A stretch of 64,000 nucleotides of DNA from Bradyrhizobium sp. CB1650 (GCF_029761915.1 NZ_CP121695.1:372001-436000), one strand, 5' to 3'; counted from the stretch's first letter, positions 1-8,824 are shown. Notes: a model not told the origin generated them from the sequence alone. Translations and numbers: made by a program.

Positions 1-116
1 ATCTGGACCGGGGCTAAGTCCGCCTCCTGCTTCACCTTCTTGACGCCGGCCCGGCTTGGTCTCACCTAGCTGGCCAATTCGGAACCTGACGGTTTAATTC
101 ACCTCGGAAGACTTTC
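1..116. other. Upstream flank of ptsN
   Basis: No complete gene. A frame ending at a TAA at 15-17 could be the last codons of an upstream gene (hpf commonly precedes ptsN in rhizobia), but too little is visible to identify it. The rest is a spacer leading to the ptsN start, with a weak purine-rich ribosome site (CGGAAG) about 8 bases before the ATG. Confidence 0.3.
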
Positions 117-578
117 ATGCCGATTACCGATCTGGTCGCGCCCGAGGCGATTCTCCCGGCATTGAAGGTCAACAGCAAGAAGCAGGCCTTGCAGGAGCTC
201 GCGGCCAAGGCCGCGGAACTGACCGGGCAGAATGAGCGCGCGGTCTTCGAAGTGCTGTTGCAGCGTGAGAAGCTCGGCACCACCGCGGTCGGATACGGCG
301 TCGCCATTCCACACGGCAAGCTGCCCAAGTTAGAGAAGATTTTTGGCCTGTTCGCGCGGCTCGATCGCCCGATCGATTTCGAGGCGATGGATGGCCAGCC
401 CGTCGATCTCGTTTTTCTCCTGCTCGCGCCGGAAGGCGCCGGCGCCGATCATCTCAAGGCGCTGGCCCGCATCGCCCGCCTGCTGCGCGACCAGGACATC
501 GCCAAGAAGCTGCGCGCCTCCCGCGACGCGCAGGCGATCTATTCCGTGCTCGCACTGCCGCCCGCGACCGCGGCGTAA
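117..578 (+). CDS. ptsN: PTS IIA-like nitrogen regulatory protein PtsN (EIIA-Ntr)
   Basis: EIIA-Ntr is the terminal phospho-acceptor of the nitrogen PTS (EI-Ntr, NPr, EIIA-Ntr), a cytoplasmic regulatory relay that does not transport sugar and that tunes K+ handling, nitrogen and carbon responses. The 153-residue product has the normal family length. The phosphorylated histidine is His66 in the GVAIPHGKLP motif, within one PTS EIIA type-2 domain covering nearly the whole chain. The ATG at 117 gives the usual MPITDLV start. In rhizobia the gene normally sits downstream of rpoN and hpf, which would lie just outside the window. An imperfect inverted repeat follows the stop. Confidence 0.95.
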   Translation: MPITDLVAPEAILPALKVNSKKQALQELAAKAAELTGQNERAVFEVLLQREKLGTTAVGYGVAIPHGKLPKLEKIFGLFARLDRPIDFEAMDGQPVDLVFLLLAPEGAGADHLKALARIARLLRDQDIAKKLRASRDAQAIYSVLALPPATAA

Positions 579-617
579 CGCGCCCGACTCAATCGGAACA
601 ACTCAGTCGAGGAAATG

Positions 618-655
618 AAAACGGGCACGCCCTTGTGTGAAGGCATGCCCGCTTG
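618..655. terminator. Possible bidirectional terminator between ptsN and DUF1150 gene
   Basis: CGGGCA...TGCCCG arms with an imperfect inner stem (GCCCTT/AAGGC) lie between two convergent genes, flanked by an A-rich run on the left and a short T-containing run on the right. The U-tracts are weak, so factor-independent termination is only plausible. Confidence 0.4.
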
Positions 656-687
656 AAATTCCATTCCGTGTGCGAAGCGCGCTGAGC

Positions 688-960
688 TCAGTGCACACTC
701 ACCGCCTGCAGTTCGTTGCTCCAGGCATTCGCGATCGCTGCTTCACGGCTGTCGGTCAGCATGATCGGCGTACCGTCGGCGGCGTGGAGCGCGAAGAGTT
801 TCAATCCCGGCGCAATCTTGGGTGCCTCCGGAAACAGGCCCGGCACATCCTCGGAGCGGATCTGCTTCACATAGGCGATATGGCCTTCGCCGAGGGTCGC
901 CAGCGTCTCGGGCGAGACGTTCTTGGCTTCGTATTCGAACGCAACGTGACCTTCACTCAT
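688..960 (-). CDS. DUF1150 family small protein
   Basis: A 90-residue protein that I recognise as DUF1150, an alphaproteobacterial family of unknown function usually found next to small heat-shock genes. No signal peptide, membrane segment or catalytic motif is visible; the N-terminal half is acidic. It lies about 50 bases downstream of hsp20 on the same strand with no terminator between, so it is probably co-transcribed from the heat-shock promoter and placed under the same thermosensor-controlled mRNA. The context suggests a proteostasis role, but the sequence does not show a mechanism. Confidence 0.85.
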   Translation of the reverse strand: MSEGHVAFEYEAKNVSPETLATLGEGHIAYVKQIRSEDVPGLFPEAPKIAPGLKLFALHAADGTPIMLTDSREAAIANAWSNELQAVSVH

Positions 961-1010
961 GGTCTCGACTCCTCTGGGAAACTAAGCGGTCGAGTCCGCT
1001 ACTCGTTCCA

Positions 1011-1436
1011 TTATTCGTGCTCATTGATAGCGATTGTCTTAACGATCCTTTCCGGTTCCGGCCGGGCAAGATCGATCGACAACAGCCCGTTCTTCAGATC
1101 CGCACCCAGCACGAGCATCCCCTCCGCCAGCACGAAGGTGCGCTGGAAGTGGCGCGCGGCAATGCCGCGATGGATGTATTGCCGGGTCTTGTCCTCCTGC
1201 TGCCGCCCGCGGATCACGAGCTGGTTTTCCTCAATGGTTACATCGAGTTGGTCGCGCGTGAAGCCGGCGACCGCCAGTGTGATGCGTAAGCGTTCGGGCT
1301 GACCGTCCGACCGTTCGCACCTCTCGATATTGTAGGGAGGGTAACCGTCGGCGCCCTTGACGACGCGATCGAGCACGCGCTCAATCTCGTCGAAGCCCAG
1401 AAGGAACGGACTGGAAAGCGTGGGAACACGAGACAT
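1011..1436 (-). CDS. hsp20: Small heat-shock protein, Hsp20/alpha-crystallin family
   Basis: A 141-residue cytoplasmic holdase chaperone that binds unfolding proteins in an ATP-independent way. The layout is typical of rhizobial class A sHsps (IbpA-like): an N-terminal arm (about 1-35), an alpha-crystallin domain (about 36-125) with the GLLSIDL segment near its end, and a short C-terminal tail with a hydrophobic IAI-type element that could dock in a neighbouring subunit. The ATG at 1436 is supported by an AGGA ribosome site 11 bases upstream. That ribosome site is buried in a ROSE-like hairpin, and a heat-shock-type promoter lies further upstream, so both transcription and translation should rise with temperature. 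Confidence 0.93.
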   Translation of the reverse strand: MSRVPTLSSPFLLGFDEIERVLDRVVKGADGYPPYNIERCERSDGQPERLRITLAVAGFTRDQLDVTIEENQLVIRGRQQEDKTRQYIHRGIAARHFQRTFVLAEGMLVLGADLKNGLLSIDLARPEPERIVKTIAINEHE

Positions 1437-1498
1437 AGTTTACAAAGTCCTCGCGGAAAGCGACTTTGACGTTTCAGGGCCCGATAGCGGCACCCCTT
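1437..1498 (-). promoter_or_regulatory. ROSE-type RNA thermometer in the hsp20 5' UTR
   Basis: On the minus strand the mRNA just before the hsp20 ATG folds into the classic ROSE 3' hairpin. CAAAG pairs with CUUUG. Inside it, UCGCU faces AGGA, giving U-A and C-G pairs, one unpaired G, then C-G and U-A pairs, with a seven-base loop. AGGA is the ribosome binding site, so it is sequestered at low temperature. The bulged G opposite the Shine-Dalgarno is the hallmark of ROSE elements known from Bradyrhizobium heat-shock genes. The 5' boundary is set only by the predicted start about 6 bases below the -10 region. Confidence 0.82.
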
Positions 1499-1504
1499 GG
1501 TCAA

Positions 1505-1535
1505 CAATATGGTCATATCCCCGTGCAGGTTCAAG
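1505..1535 (-). promoter_or_regulatory. Heat-shock (RpoH-type) promoter of hsp20
   Basis: On the minus strand, CTTGAA (1530-1535) and CCATATTG (1505-1512) are separated by 17 bases. This matches the CTTGAA / CCATnT pattern of sigma-32 promoters. Transcription would start near 1498, giving a leader of about 60 nt that contains the ROSE hairpin. Confidence 0.6.
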
Positions 1536-1653
1536 CACCTAGCAAGGACCTTGCACAGCCGTCACTTCGGCGCGCGGACGAGTGGAACTGCCCACCTCGG
1601 CTACTTTGCATGGGGTTGTTTTTCGATTTTTTTAACGACCGGTCCCGGAGCCC

Positions 1654-2745
1654 TCAGGCCTCGATCCGCTTGCGGCCGTCGCCGCTGAACAAATGCAGCT
1701 TTTCCCGCACCGCGGCGATGCGGATCTTCTGGCCGATGGCGGGGGCCTCGGTTCCGGGAATGCGGACGATAATCTCGCCGGGCGGCAGCTCGCCGGGATT
1801 GGCGGCGACGCTCTGCTCCTCGCGGTGTCGCGAGCCGTAGACAAAGGTTTCGGCGCCGACGCGCTCGATCGCTTCGACAGTAAGGGGGAGCGCAACTCCG
1901 CCGGCCGGCGTCTGGTCGGTGATGAGGAAATCTTCCGGGCGGATGCCGAGGATGCCCGCCTCGGTGGCATGGCCGTTTACAGCGAGTTGCGATCTGATCT
2001 CGTGCGGCTGCGTCGACATCAAATTCATCGGCGGCGCGCCGATGAAGGAGGCGACGAACGTCGTCGCCGGCTTCTCGTAGATCGCGAGGGGATTTCCGAC
2101 CTGCTCGACCTGGCCGCCATTCATCACGACCAGGACGTCGGCGAGCGTCATCGCCTCGAGCTGGTCGTGCGTGACGTAGATCGATGTCGTGTTGAGCCGG
2201 CGCTGCAATTTGCGGATCTCGACCCGCATCGCGATGCGCAGCTTGGCATCGAGATTGGAGAGCGGCTCGTCGAACAGGAACACTTTCGGCTGGCGCACGA
2301 TGGCGCGGCCCATGGCGACACGCTGGCGCTGGCCGCCGGAGAGCTGGCGCGGCTTGCGCTCCAGCATCGGCGCGAGTTCGAGGATGCGCGCGGCTTCCTC
2401 GACGCGGGTCTTGATCTCGGCCTCCGCCATGCCGCGATTGCGCAGGCCATAGGCCATGTTGTTGTAGACGCTCATATGCGGATAGAGCGCATAGTTCTGG
2501 AACACCATCGCGATGTCGCGATCGGCGGGCTCGACCTGGTTGACGACGCGGCCGCCGATGTCGATCTCGCCGCCGGTGATGGTCTCGAGCCCCGCGACCA
2601 TGCGGAGCAGCGTCGACTTGCCGCAACCGGAGGGGCCGACCAGCACGCAGAACTGACCGTCGCCGACATCGACGTCGACGCCTTTGATCGCCTCGAAGCC
2701 GCCGGGATAGGTCTTGCGGACGTTGCGCAGGGTAACGTTAGCCAT
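1654..2745 (-). CDS. ugpC: sn-glycerol-3-phosphate ABC transporter, ATP-binding subunit UgpC
   Basis: The ATPase that powers import of sn-glycerol-3-phosphate and glycerophosphodiesters through UgpA/UgpE. The 363-residue product has the MalK/UgpC length: an N-terminal ATPase domain with Walker [10 protein letters not shown] at 37-45, signature LSGGQRQR, Walker [16 protein letters not shown], and a C-terminal OB-type regulatory domain. It is the last gene of ugpB-A-E-C, 6 bases after ugpE. In MalK-type families one ATPase can serve several sugar importers, so the substrate call depends on the neighbouring binding protein. Confidence 0.95.
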   Translation of the reverse strand: MANVTLRNVRKTYPGGFEAIKGVDVDVGDGQFCVLVGPSGCGKSTLLRMVAGLETITGGEIDIGGRVVNQVEPADRDIAMVFQNYALYPHMSVYNNMAYGLRNRGMAEAEIKTRVEEAARILELAPMLERKPRQLSGGQRQRVAMGRAIVRQPKVFLFDEPLSNLDAKLRIAMRVEIRKLQRRLNTTSIYVTHDQLEAMTLADVLVVMNGGQVEQVGNPLAIYEKPATTFVASFIGAPPMNLMSTQPHEIRSQLAVNGHATEAGILGIRPEDFLITDQTPAGGVALPLTVEAIERVGAETFVYGSRHREEQSVAANPGELPPGEIIVRIPGTEAPAIGQKIRIAAVREKLHLFSGDGRKRIEA

Positions 2746-2751
2746 AAGAAC

Positions 2752-3600
2752 TCACTTCTCAGTCTCGACCAGGCCGCGCACGAACAATTTCTGCATGGCG
2801 ACGACGACGAACACCGGCGGCAGCATCGCCAGCACGGCGGTCGCCATCACGACCGGCCATTCGGTGAGCGCGTCGGTGGTGGTGATCATCTTGCGGATGC
2901 CGACCTGGATGGTCTGCATGTCGTCGCGGGTCGTGATCAAGAGCGGCCAGAGATACTGATTCCAGCCGAGGATGAAGAGGATGACGAACAGCGCAGCCAT
3001 GTTGGTGCGCGACAGCGGCAATAGCGTATCCCAGAAGAAGCGGAAGGGGCCGGCGCCGTCGATGCGCGAAGCCTCGAGAAGCTCGTCCGGCACGGTCATG
3101 AAGAACTGGCGGAACAAGAGCGTCGCCGTGGCCGACGCGATCAGCGGCAGCGACAGGCCGGCATAGCTGTCGAGCATGTGCAGGTCGGCGACGATCTTGT
3201 AGGTCGGATAGATGCGCACCTCGACCGGCAGCATCAACGTGATGAAGATGATCCAGAAGATCAGCATCCGGAGCGGGAAGCGGAAATAGACGATCGCATA
3301 GGCCGAGATGATCGAGATCGCGATCTTGCCGACCGCGATCAGCATCGCCATCACCAGCGAGTTCAGCATCATGTTGCCGACCGGCTCGCGGGTCGAGCCG
3401 CTCGGGCCGATGAAGATCGTCTGGTAGTAGACCTCGAGGAAGTGCCCGCCCGGCAGCAGCGACATCTGCCCGTTCGCGATCAGCGCGTTGTCCTGGGTGG
3501 AGGCGATGATGGCGAGATAGACCGGGAACGCGACGATCGCGATCCCGATCCAGAGGATGACGTGGGCGATATAGCGCCGAAAGCCCTCTTGCTCGACCAT
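2752..3600 (-). CDS. ugpE: sn-glycerol-3-phosphate ABC transporter permease UgpE
   Basis: One of the two inner-membrane permeases of the glycerol-3-phosphate importer. The 282 residues contain about six hydrophobic segments and the binding-protein-dependent transport signature (EAA loop: ELLEASRIDGAGPFRFFWDTLLPLSR), which contacts UgpC. The ATG overlaps the ugpA stop by one base (TGATG), indicating translational coupling. Confidence 0.94.
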   Translation of the reverse strand: MVEQEGFRRYIAHVILWIGIAIVAFPVYLAIIASTQDNALIANGQMSLLPGGHFLEVYYQTIFIGPSGSTREPVGNMMLNSLVMAMLIAVGKIAISIISAYAIVYFRFPLRMLIFWIIFITLMLPVEVRIYPTYKIVADLHMLDSYAGLSLPLIASATATLLFRQFFMTVPDELLEASRIDGAGPFRFFWDTLLPLSRTNMAALFVILFILGWNQYLWPLLITTRDDMQTIQVGIRKMITTTDALTEWPVVMATAVLAMLPPVFVVVAMQKLFVRGLVETEK

Positions 3601-4481
3601 CAGTAGGTCACCTTGCGTTCGACAAAGCGGAACTGAATCCCCGTCAGCACGATGACGATGACCATCAGGATGACCGATTGCGCCGCGGAGCCGCCCAGAT
3701 TTCCGCCGAGCAGTCCGTCGGTATAGACCTTGTAGACCAGCGTTTCCGTCGACTTGCCGGGACCGCCGCGGGTCATGGTGTCGATGATGCCGAAGGTGTC
3801 GAAGAAGGCGTAGACGATGTTGATGACCAAGAGGAAGAAGATGGTCGGCGACAGCAGCGGGAAGATCACGGTCCAGAACCGCCGCATCGGGCGTGCGCCG
3901 TCGATGGCGGCCGCCTCGATCACGCTCCTCGGAATGCTCTGGAGGCCGGCGAGGAAGAACAGGAAGTTGTAGGAGATCTGCTTCCAGGCGGCGGCGAGGA
4001 TGATCAGCGTTGCCGCCTGGTTGCCGTCGAGCAGCGGATTCCAGTCGATGCCGGCGGCGCGAAGATAACGCGACAGCACGCCGAGCGAGGGGTGCAGCAT
4101 GAAGATCCAGAGCACGCCGACCACGGGCGGCGCGACCGCATAGGGCCAGATCAGCAGCGTCCGGTAGAGCGTGCCGCCGCGCATCGGCTTGTCCGCCATC
4201 ACCGCGAGCAGCAGCGCGAAGGACAGCGACGAGACGGCGATGGCGAACGAGAAGAAGAACGTCCGGACGATCGCCTCGAAATAGGCGGGTTCCCTGAACA
4301 AATCGACGTAGTTGTCGAACCAGACGAAGCTGGTCGACAGACCGAAGGCGTCCTGCAGCAGGAAGGACTGGATCACCGCCTGCGCGGCTGGCCAGTAGAA
4401 AAAGACCAGGACGATCGCGAGTTGCGGCGCAACCAGCGCGTACGGCAACAGCTTGGACTGGAAAATGGCCTGCTTTTGCAT
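3600..4481 (-). CDS. ugpA: sn-glycerol-3-phosphate ABC transporter permease UgpA
   Basis: Partner permease of UgpE. The 293-residue protein begins with a short cytoplasmic end ([20 protein letters not shown]) followed by the first of about six membrane spans, and carries the EAA loop ([21 protein letters not shown]) for coupling to the ATPase. It follows ugpB by about 50 bases, with the order B-A-E-C in one transcription unit. Confidence 0.94.
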   Translation of the reverse strand: MQKQAIFQSKLLPYALVAPQLAIVLVFFYWPAAQAVIQSFLLQDAFGLSTSFVWFDNYVDLFREPAYFEAIVRTFFFSFAIAVSSLSFALLLAVMADKPMRGGTLYRTLLIWPYAVAPPVVGVLWIFMLHPSLGVLSRYLRAAGIDWNPLLDGNQAATLIILAAAWKQISYNFLFFLAGLQSIPRSVIEAAAIDGARPMRRFWTVIFPLLSPTIFFLLVINIVYAFFDTFGIIDTMTRGGPGKSTETLVYKVYTDGLLGGNLGGSAAQSVILMVIVIVLTGIQFRFVERKVTY

Positions 4482-4531
4482 GACGTCAGGACAGCGGCAG
4501 GCCGCGCATCCGCGGCCTGCCGCTCATCGCC

Positions 4532-5848
4532 TCACTTGACCGCGGTCTTTTCGAACTGCCGCAGCATCTGGTTGCCACGCTCGACGGCGGCATCCAGCGC
4601 CTGCTTGGCGGTCTTCTTGCCGGCGAGCGCCTGCTCGATCTCTTCCGACCAGACGTCACGGAGCTGAACCATGTTGCCGAGGCGCAGGCCGCGCGAGTTC
4701 TCGGTCGGCTCCTTGTTGGTCAGCTCGAGCAGCGGCGTCTCCAGATAGGGCTGATCCTTGTAGAAGCCCTCGGCCTTGGCCTTCTCATAGGCCGCCTTGG
4801 TGATCGGCAGATAGCCGGAGGCCTTGTGGATATACACCTGGCGGTCGGTGTCCGAGAGGAAGGTCAGGAACTTCGCGACGCCCTTGTAGTCGTCGGCCGC
4901 CTTGCCGCCCATGACCCAGAGCGAGGCCCCGCCGATGATCGAGTTCTGCGGCGCGCCCTTGACGTCCGGATAATAGGGCATCGGCACGGCGGTGAAGTTG
5001 AACTTGGCCTGCGCCTTGACGTTGCCGAAGAAGGCCGACGAGGTCAGGTAGAGCGGGCATTCGCCGGAAGTGAAGCGACCCTCGCCGGTGTTGGTGCGGC
5101 CGGCATAATCGTAGGTCTTGTCCTTCTGGAGCTCGATCAGCTTCTCGAGGTGCTTGACCTGGAGCGGTCCGTTGAACTCCAGCACGGTATCGAAGCCGTC
5201 GAGGCCGTTGGCTTTCGTGGAGAGCGGCACGTTGTGCCAGGCCGAGAGCTGCTCGAGGTTGACCCAGGTGACCCAGGAGTTGGAGAAGCCGCAGGTCGGA
5301 TGGCCGTTGGCGTGGAGCTTCTTGGCGGCGTCGAACACCTCAGGCCAGGTCTTCGGGATCTCGACGTTCGCCTTCTTCAGCTCGTCGAGGTTGACCCACA
5401 TGACCGTGGACGACGAGTTGAAGGGGAACGACAGCATTTCGCCCTTCGAGGTCGAATAATAGCCGGTGATTGCCGGCAGATACGCCTTCGGATCGAACTT
5501 CTCGCCGGTCTCGGCCATCAGCTTGTAGACCGGTTTGACCGCGCCGGTCGCGGCCATCATGGTCGCGGTGCCGACTTCGAACACCTGCATGATGTGCGGC
5601 GCGTTGCCGGCACGGAAGGCCGCGATGCCCGCGTTCATGGTGTCGGCGTAGTTGCCCTTGTAGGTCGGGACGACCTTGTAATCGCTCTGCGAGGCGTTGA
5701 AGTCGTTGGCAAGCTTGACGATGACGTCATTGTTCGCGCCGGTCATCGCGTGCCACCACTGGATTTCGGTCGCGGCCAGGGCCGGCGAAGCGGCAAAGCC
5801 GAACGTGACTGCAAAAGCGGCAGCGGCAGCAAATGGTCGAAGAGCCAT
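4532..5848 (-). CDS. ugpB: Periplasmic sn-glycerol-3-phosphate-binding protein UgpB
   Basis: The solute-binding protein that delivers glycerol-3-phosphate to UgpAE. The 438-residue product starts with a clear signal peptide (about residues 1-26, cleavage after ...SPALA), then a mature extracellular solute-binding family 1 fold beginning TEIQWWHAMTG, a UgpB hallmark. I chose the ATG at 5848 because a strong GGGAGG site sits six bases before it; an in-frame TTG lies just upstream. It heads the ugp operon and has a Pho-box-like site about 55 bases upstream, matching phosphate-starvation control of ugp genes in other proteobacteria. Confidence 0.95.
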   Translation of the reverse strand: MALRPFAAAAAFAVTFGFAASPALAATEIQWWHAMTGANNDVIVKLANDFNASQSDYKVVPTYKGNYADTMNAGIAAFRAGNAPHIMQVFEVGTATMMAATGAVKPVYKLMAETGEKFDPKAYLPAITGYYSTSKGEMLSFPFNSSSTVMWVNLDELKKANVEIPKTWPEVFDAAKKLHANGHPTCGFSNSWVTWVNLEQLSAWHNVPLSTKANGLDGFDTVLEFNGPLQVKHLEKLIELQKDKTYDYAGRTNTGEGRFTSGECPLYLTSSAFFGNVKAQAKFNFTAVPMPYYPDVKGAPQNSIIGGASLWVMGGKAADDYKGVAKFLTFLSDTDRQVYIHKASGYLPITKAAYEKAKAEGFYKDQPYLETPLLELTNKEPTENSRGLRLGNMVQLRDVWSEEIEQALAGKKTAKQALDAAVERGNQMLRQFEKTAVK

Positions 5849-5901
5849 CAAGAAACCTCCCTTGGGCCGTCAAAAATGATCGCTTGCGCTAGCAGCGCCA
5901 T

Positions 5902-5919
5902 ATGACGTTCACATGACTG
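5902..5919 (-). promoter_or_regulatory. Pho-box-like PhoB site upstream of ugpB
   Basis: On the minus strand CAGTCAT-GTGA-ACGTCAT shows two GTCAT cores 11 bases apart, the spacing of the CTGTCAT direct repeats that PhoB binds. The first unit matches 6/7 and the second 5/7 positions. It lies 54-71 bases before the ugpB start, a normal activator position. Confidence 0.55.
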
Positions 5920-6070
5920 TGTAAGCGGCCGAAACGAAAGCGGCAAGCGCTGGAAAAGGGAAGCCATCAAATAGGCGAAGGTGCATCCGGACAGCCGCAG
6001 CCGTTCGCGCTGCACCATCGTGCTCGCGCCGCAGTGCGGTATCGGCTGTCGGATTCGGGGCGTGCGGGTC

Positions 6071-7276
6071 TCAGCGCTTGCGCTCGGGGCCGCAGACCAC
6101 GCCCTTGGCGACCATCGCGTCGATCTCGGCCTTGGAGTATCCGAACTCGCCGAGCACCTCGGTGGAGTGCTGGCTGAATTTCGGCGGCAGGCGGCGCAGG
6201 CTCGGCTTGCTTCGATCGAGCCGGATCGGCGAGGCGACGCCCTTGTACCAATCCTTTTCGATGACATCGCCGCGGTGGATCGTGTGCGGGTTGGTCAGCG
6301 CCTGATCGATCTTCTGCACCGGGCCGGCGGGAAGGCCCGCAGCGAGCAGGCGGTTGCAGAGCGGCTCGGCCTCGTGCTGGCTGAACACGGTGGCAAGCTC
6401 GGCGCGCAGCGCCTCGCGATTGGCGATGCGATCCTTGTTGCGGGCAAAGCGCGGATCGGTGCCGAGCTCCACCTTGCCGATCTCCTTGCACAATTTGCGG
6501 AAGGTCCCGTCGTTGCCGACGCCGATGAAGATGTTGTCGGTTTTCGTCGGGAAGATCGCGTAAGGCACGAGATTGGGATGCTCGTTGCCGGTCAGGCTCG
6601 GCGGCTTGCCATGCATGAAATAGTTCGCGGTGTGCGGATGCATGATGGCAAGGCCGGTCTCGTACAGCGTGGTCTCGAGGAATTGGCCCTGGCCCGAGCG
6701 CTGCCGCTCCGACAGCGCCATTAGGATGCCGATCGCCGCATAGAGGCCGGTGGTAATGTCGACCAACGGCACGCCGATCCGCATCGGGCCGCTTTCGGGC
6801 GAGCCGGTCGCCGCGATCATGCCGGTCATGGCCTGGATGATGGCGTCATAGCCGGGATTGCCGCCGCGCGGACCGTCGGCGCCGAAGCCGCAGATCCGGC
6901 AGTGCACGAGGCGCGGGAATTTCTGCCGCAGCACCTCGTTGCCGATGCCCCACTTCTCCAGCGTGCCCGGCTTGAAATTCTCGATCAGGACGTCGGCCGT
7001 CTCCAACATCTTGAGCAGCACAATGCGGCCGCCCTCGGAGGCGAGGTCGAGGCCGATCGAGCGCTTGTTGCGGTTGATGCCGACGAAATAGGCCGCGTCT
7101 TCGTCGTGGAAGGGAGGGCCCCAGTCGCGCACCTCGTCGCCTGCCGGCGGCTCGACCTTGATCACGTCGGCGCCATGGTCGGCGAGGATCTGCGTGCAAT
7201 AGGGACCGCCGAGCACGCGCGTGAGGTCGATGACGCGCAGTCCGCTCATCGCGCCCAAAGCAGCTTCGGAACTCAT
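6071..7276 (-). CDS. CaiB/BaiF (family III) CoA-transferase
   Basis: Family III CoA-transferases move CoA between carboxylic acids through an aspartyl-CoA thioester. The 401-residue product has the family length, begins with the usual LRVIDLTRVLGGPYCTQILADHGADVIKVE block, and has the catalytic aspartate in NPGYDAIIQAMTGM. The ATG at 7276 was chosen because the conserved domain begins about ten residues later; frame continues upstream to 7348. There are no pathway genes next to it, so the substrate cannot be read from context; it is flanked by ugpB and ohr, both read leftward with large gaps, suggesting a single-gene unit. Confidence 0.88.
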   Translation of the reverse strand: MSSEAALGAMSGLRVIDLTRVLGGPYCTQILADHGADVIKVEPPAGDEVRDWGPPFHDEDAAYFVGINRNKRSIGLDLASEGGRIVLLKMLETADVLIENFKPGTLEKWGIGNEVLRQKFPRLVHCRICGFGADGPRGGNPGYDAIIQAMTGMIAATGSPESGPMRIGVPLVDITTGLYAAIGILMALSERQRSGQGQFLETTLYETGLAIMHPHTANYFMHGKPPSLTGNEHPNLVPYAIFPTKTDNIFIGVGNDGTFRKLCKEIGKVELGTDPRFARNKDRIANREALRAELATVFSQHEAEPLCNRLLAAGLPAGPVQKIDQALTNPHTIHRGDVIEKDWYKGVASPIRLDRSKPSLRRLPPKFSQHSTEVLGEFGYSKAEIDAMVAKGVVCGPERKR

Positions 7277-7457
7277 GGCAGCAAACCTTCGCTTCACCCT
7301 GTGTCGATCGTCGATCACAGGCCTAGCGAGGTTCGCCGACGCCAGCAATGGCGTCCTGCGTAGGGCCGTATGCGCCGCAGCGCTCCAATCCCGTGGCGTG
7401 GCAAATCGAGGGAGCGGCCGGCCCGAGGGGATCTCGGGCCAGCCGATCCGCCTTCGA

Positions 7458-7883
7458 TCAGACGACCTTCAGGCGGACGTCGACATTGCCGCGGGTGGCG
7501 TTGGAATAGGGGCAGACCTGATGAGCCTTGGCGACCAGCGCCTCGGCCTCGGCGCGCGGCACGCCGGGGAGCGAGACGGCGAGATCGATGTCGAGGCCGA
7601 ACCCGCCCTCGGAACGCGGGCCGATGCCGACCGTTGAGGTGACGGAGGTGTCAGCCGGGACCTTCGGGCCGCCCTGCGAGGCCACGAATTTCATCGCGCC
7701 GATGAAGCAGGCGGCATAGCCGGCCGCAAAGAGCTGTTCGGGATTGTTGCCGGCGCCGCCGCCACCACCGAGCTCCTTCGGCGTGGTGAGCTTGACGTCG
7801 AGGGCGCCGTCGAGGGTTGCGGCATGGCCGTCGCGGCCACCAGTGGCCTTCGCGCTGGTCTTGTAGAGGACATTCACGGACAT
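7458..7883 (-). CDS. ohr: Organic hydroperoxide resistance protein Ohr
   Basis: A cytoplasmic thiol peroxidase of the Ohr/OsmC fold that reduces organic and fatty-acid hydroperoxides, usually recharged by lipoylated proteins. The 141 residues carry both redox cysteines: Cys59 ([10 protein letters not shown]) and Cys124 ([13 protein letters not shown]), the VCPYSxATRGN motif that separates Ohr from OsmC. It is transcribed away from its likely repressor gene ohrR; the shared intergenic region holds several AT-rich inverted repeats. Confidence 0.96.
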   Translation of the reverse strand: MSVNVLYKTSAKATGGRDGHAATLDGALDVKLTTPKELGGGGGAGNNPEQLFAAGYAACFIGAMKFVASQGGPKVPADTSVTSTVGIGPRSEGGFGLDIDLAVSLPGVPRAEAEALVAKAHQVCPYSNATRGNVDVRLKVV

Positions 7884-7919
7884 CTTCGTCTCCTTGGGTT
7901 CCGGTTGGGTGCGATCTTT

Positions 7920-7983
7920 ATTGCAAACAATTATATTGCGCGCAATTGAAATCGAGTGACCTCACATTTAATTGTTCGCAATT
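7920..7983. promoter_or_regulatory. Probable OhrR operator cluster
   Basis: Three inverted repeats lie between ohr and ohrR: ATTG-CAAA-CAAT (7920-7931), ATTGCGCGCAAT (7935-7946) and AATTG-TTCG-CAATT (7970-7983). The AT-rich CAATT/AATTG half-sites resemble the TACAATT/AATTGTA boxes bound by OhrR regulators. Their number and location between two divergent start sites fit coordinated repression of both genes. Confidence 0.65.
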
Positions 7984-8039
7984 GAATAGGCGTTCGCCCC
8001 GTCCCACAATGCGAACAAGCGAATCTCCTGAGGCTCTCC

Positions 8040-8501
8040 ATGGTTCGGAAACAATCCGCGGCCGACCAGCCGCTGCGACTCGATAACCAGATCTGCTTTG
8101 CGGTCTATTCGGCGGCGCATGCCTTCAACCGGGTCTACAAGCCGCTGCTCGACCGCCTCGGACTGACCTATCCGCAATATCTGGTGATGCTGGTGCTATG
8201 GGAGAAGGACGACGTGCCGGTGAAGGACATCGGCGAGAAGTTGTTCCTGGACTCGGGCACCCTGACGCCGCTCCTGAAGCGGCTCGAGGCCGTCCATCTG
8301 GTCCGGCGCACGCGATCGAGCGAGGATGAACGTCAGGTGCTGATCGCGCTGACGCCGCAGGGGCACTCGTTGAAGGACAAGGCGCGCAGCGTCCCGCAGT
8401 CGATCCTGGCCGCGTCCGACTGCTCGGTGTCGGAGCTGATCGGCATGAAGAACGAGATCGTCGCCTTGCGCGACCGGCTCAATGCGGTGATCGGGGAGTA
8501 G
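8040..8501 (+). CDS. ohrR: MarR-family peroxide-sensing repressor OhrR
   Basis: A 153-residue winged-helix MarR protein that represses ohr until oxidised by organic hydroperoxides. The reactive cysteine is Cys19 in the [12 protein letters not shown] segment, the position used by OhrR sensors. The helix-turn-helix/wing region follows at about 55-105 ([32 protein letters not shown]). It is divergent from ohr across a 156-base region with matching inverted repeats. Confidence 0.94.
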   Translation: MVRKQSAADQPLRLDNQICFAVYSAAHAFNRVYKPLLDRLGLTYPQYLVMLVLWEKDDVPVKDIGEKLFLDSGTLTPLLKRLEAVHLVRRTRSSEDERQVLIALTPQGHSLKDKARSVPQSILAASDCSVSELIGMKNEIVALRDRLNAVIGE

Positions 8502-8504
8502 GGA

Positions 8505-8747
8505 TTAGTAGAGGCGCTTTTTCGTAAAGGCGCGCCCGGAGTGCGACTTGAGGTACTTCTCGAACGCCAGAGCTTTGAGCTTATCCGGGAAAGCGCAGTA
8601 CCAGACCAGCACCCATGGTCTGAACTTGGCCGTGTGTCGGGATTTCCCGGCATTGTGTTCAGGCAGCCGCCGTTTCAGGTCCTCCGTTGCACCGATGTAT
8701 TCCTCCTCGGGGAACTCGATGCTGCGGATAATGTAGACGTACCACAT
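8505..8747 (-). CDS. GIY-YIG nuclease-domain protein (UPF0213-like)
   Basis: An 80-residue single-domain GIY-YIG protein: WYVYIIRS near residues 2-9 replaces GIY, YIGATEDLKRRLPEHNAG supplies the YIG motif, arginine and histidine of the catalytic cluster, and a C-terminal EKYLKS segment supplies the conserved glutamate. The family resembles the catalytic domains of UvrC and some homing nucleases, but most stand-alone members have no assigned role. It is convergent with ohrR (4-base gap) and next to a palindromic repeat and a tRNA gene. Confidence 0.85.
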   Translation of the reverse strand: MWYVYIIRSIEFPEEEYIGATEDLKRRLPEHNAGKSRHTAKFRPWVLVWYCAFPDKLKALAFEKYLKSHSGRAFTKKRLY

Positions 8748-8824
8748 CGAAGGCTCGCACGGGGAAAAGCGCAGGGGCGGGAGCGTCTAATAGTCCGTCT
8801 TCGCCCTGCGGGCTTCGCCGGACA

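Noticed and set aside
1693..3024. Rightward open frame opposite ugpC and ugpE
   Set aside because: It spans the boundary between two real genes and its product is His/Asp/Arg-rich without domains.
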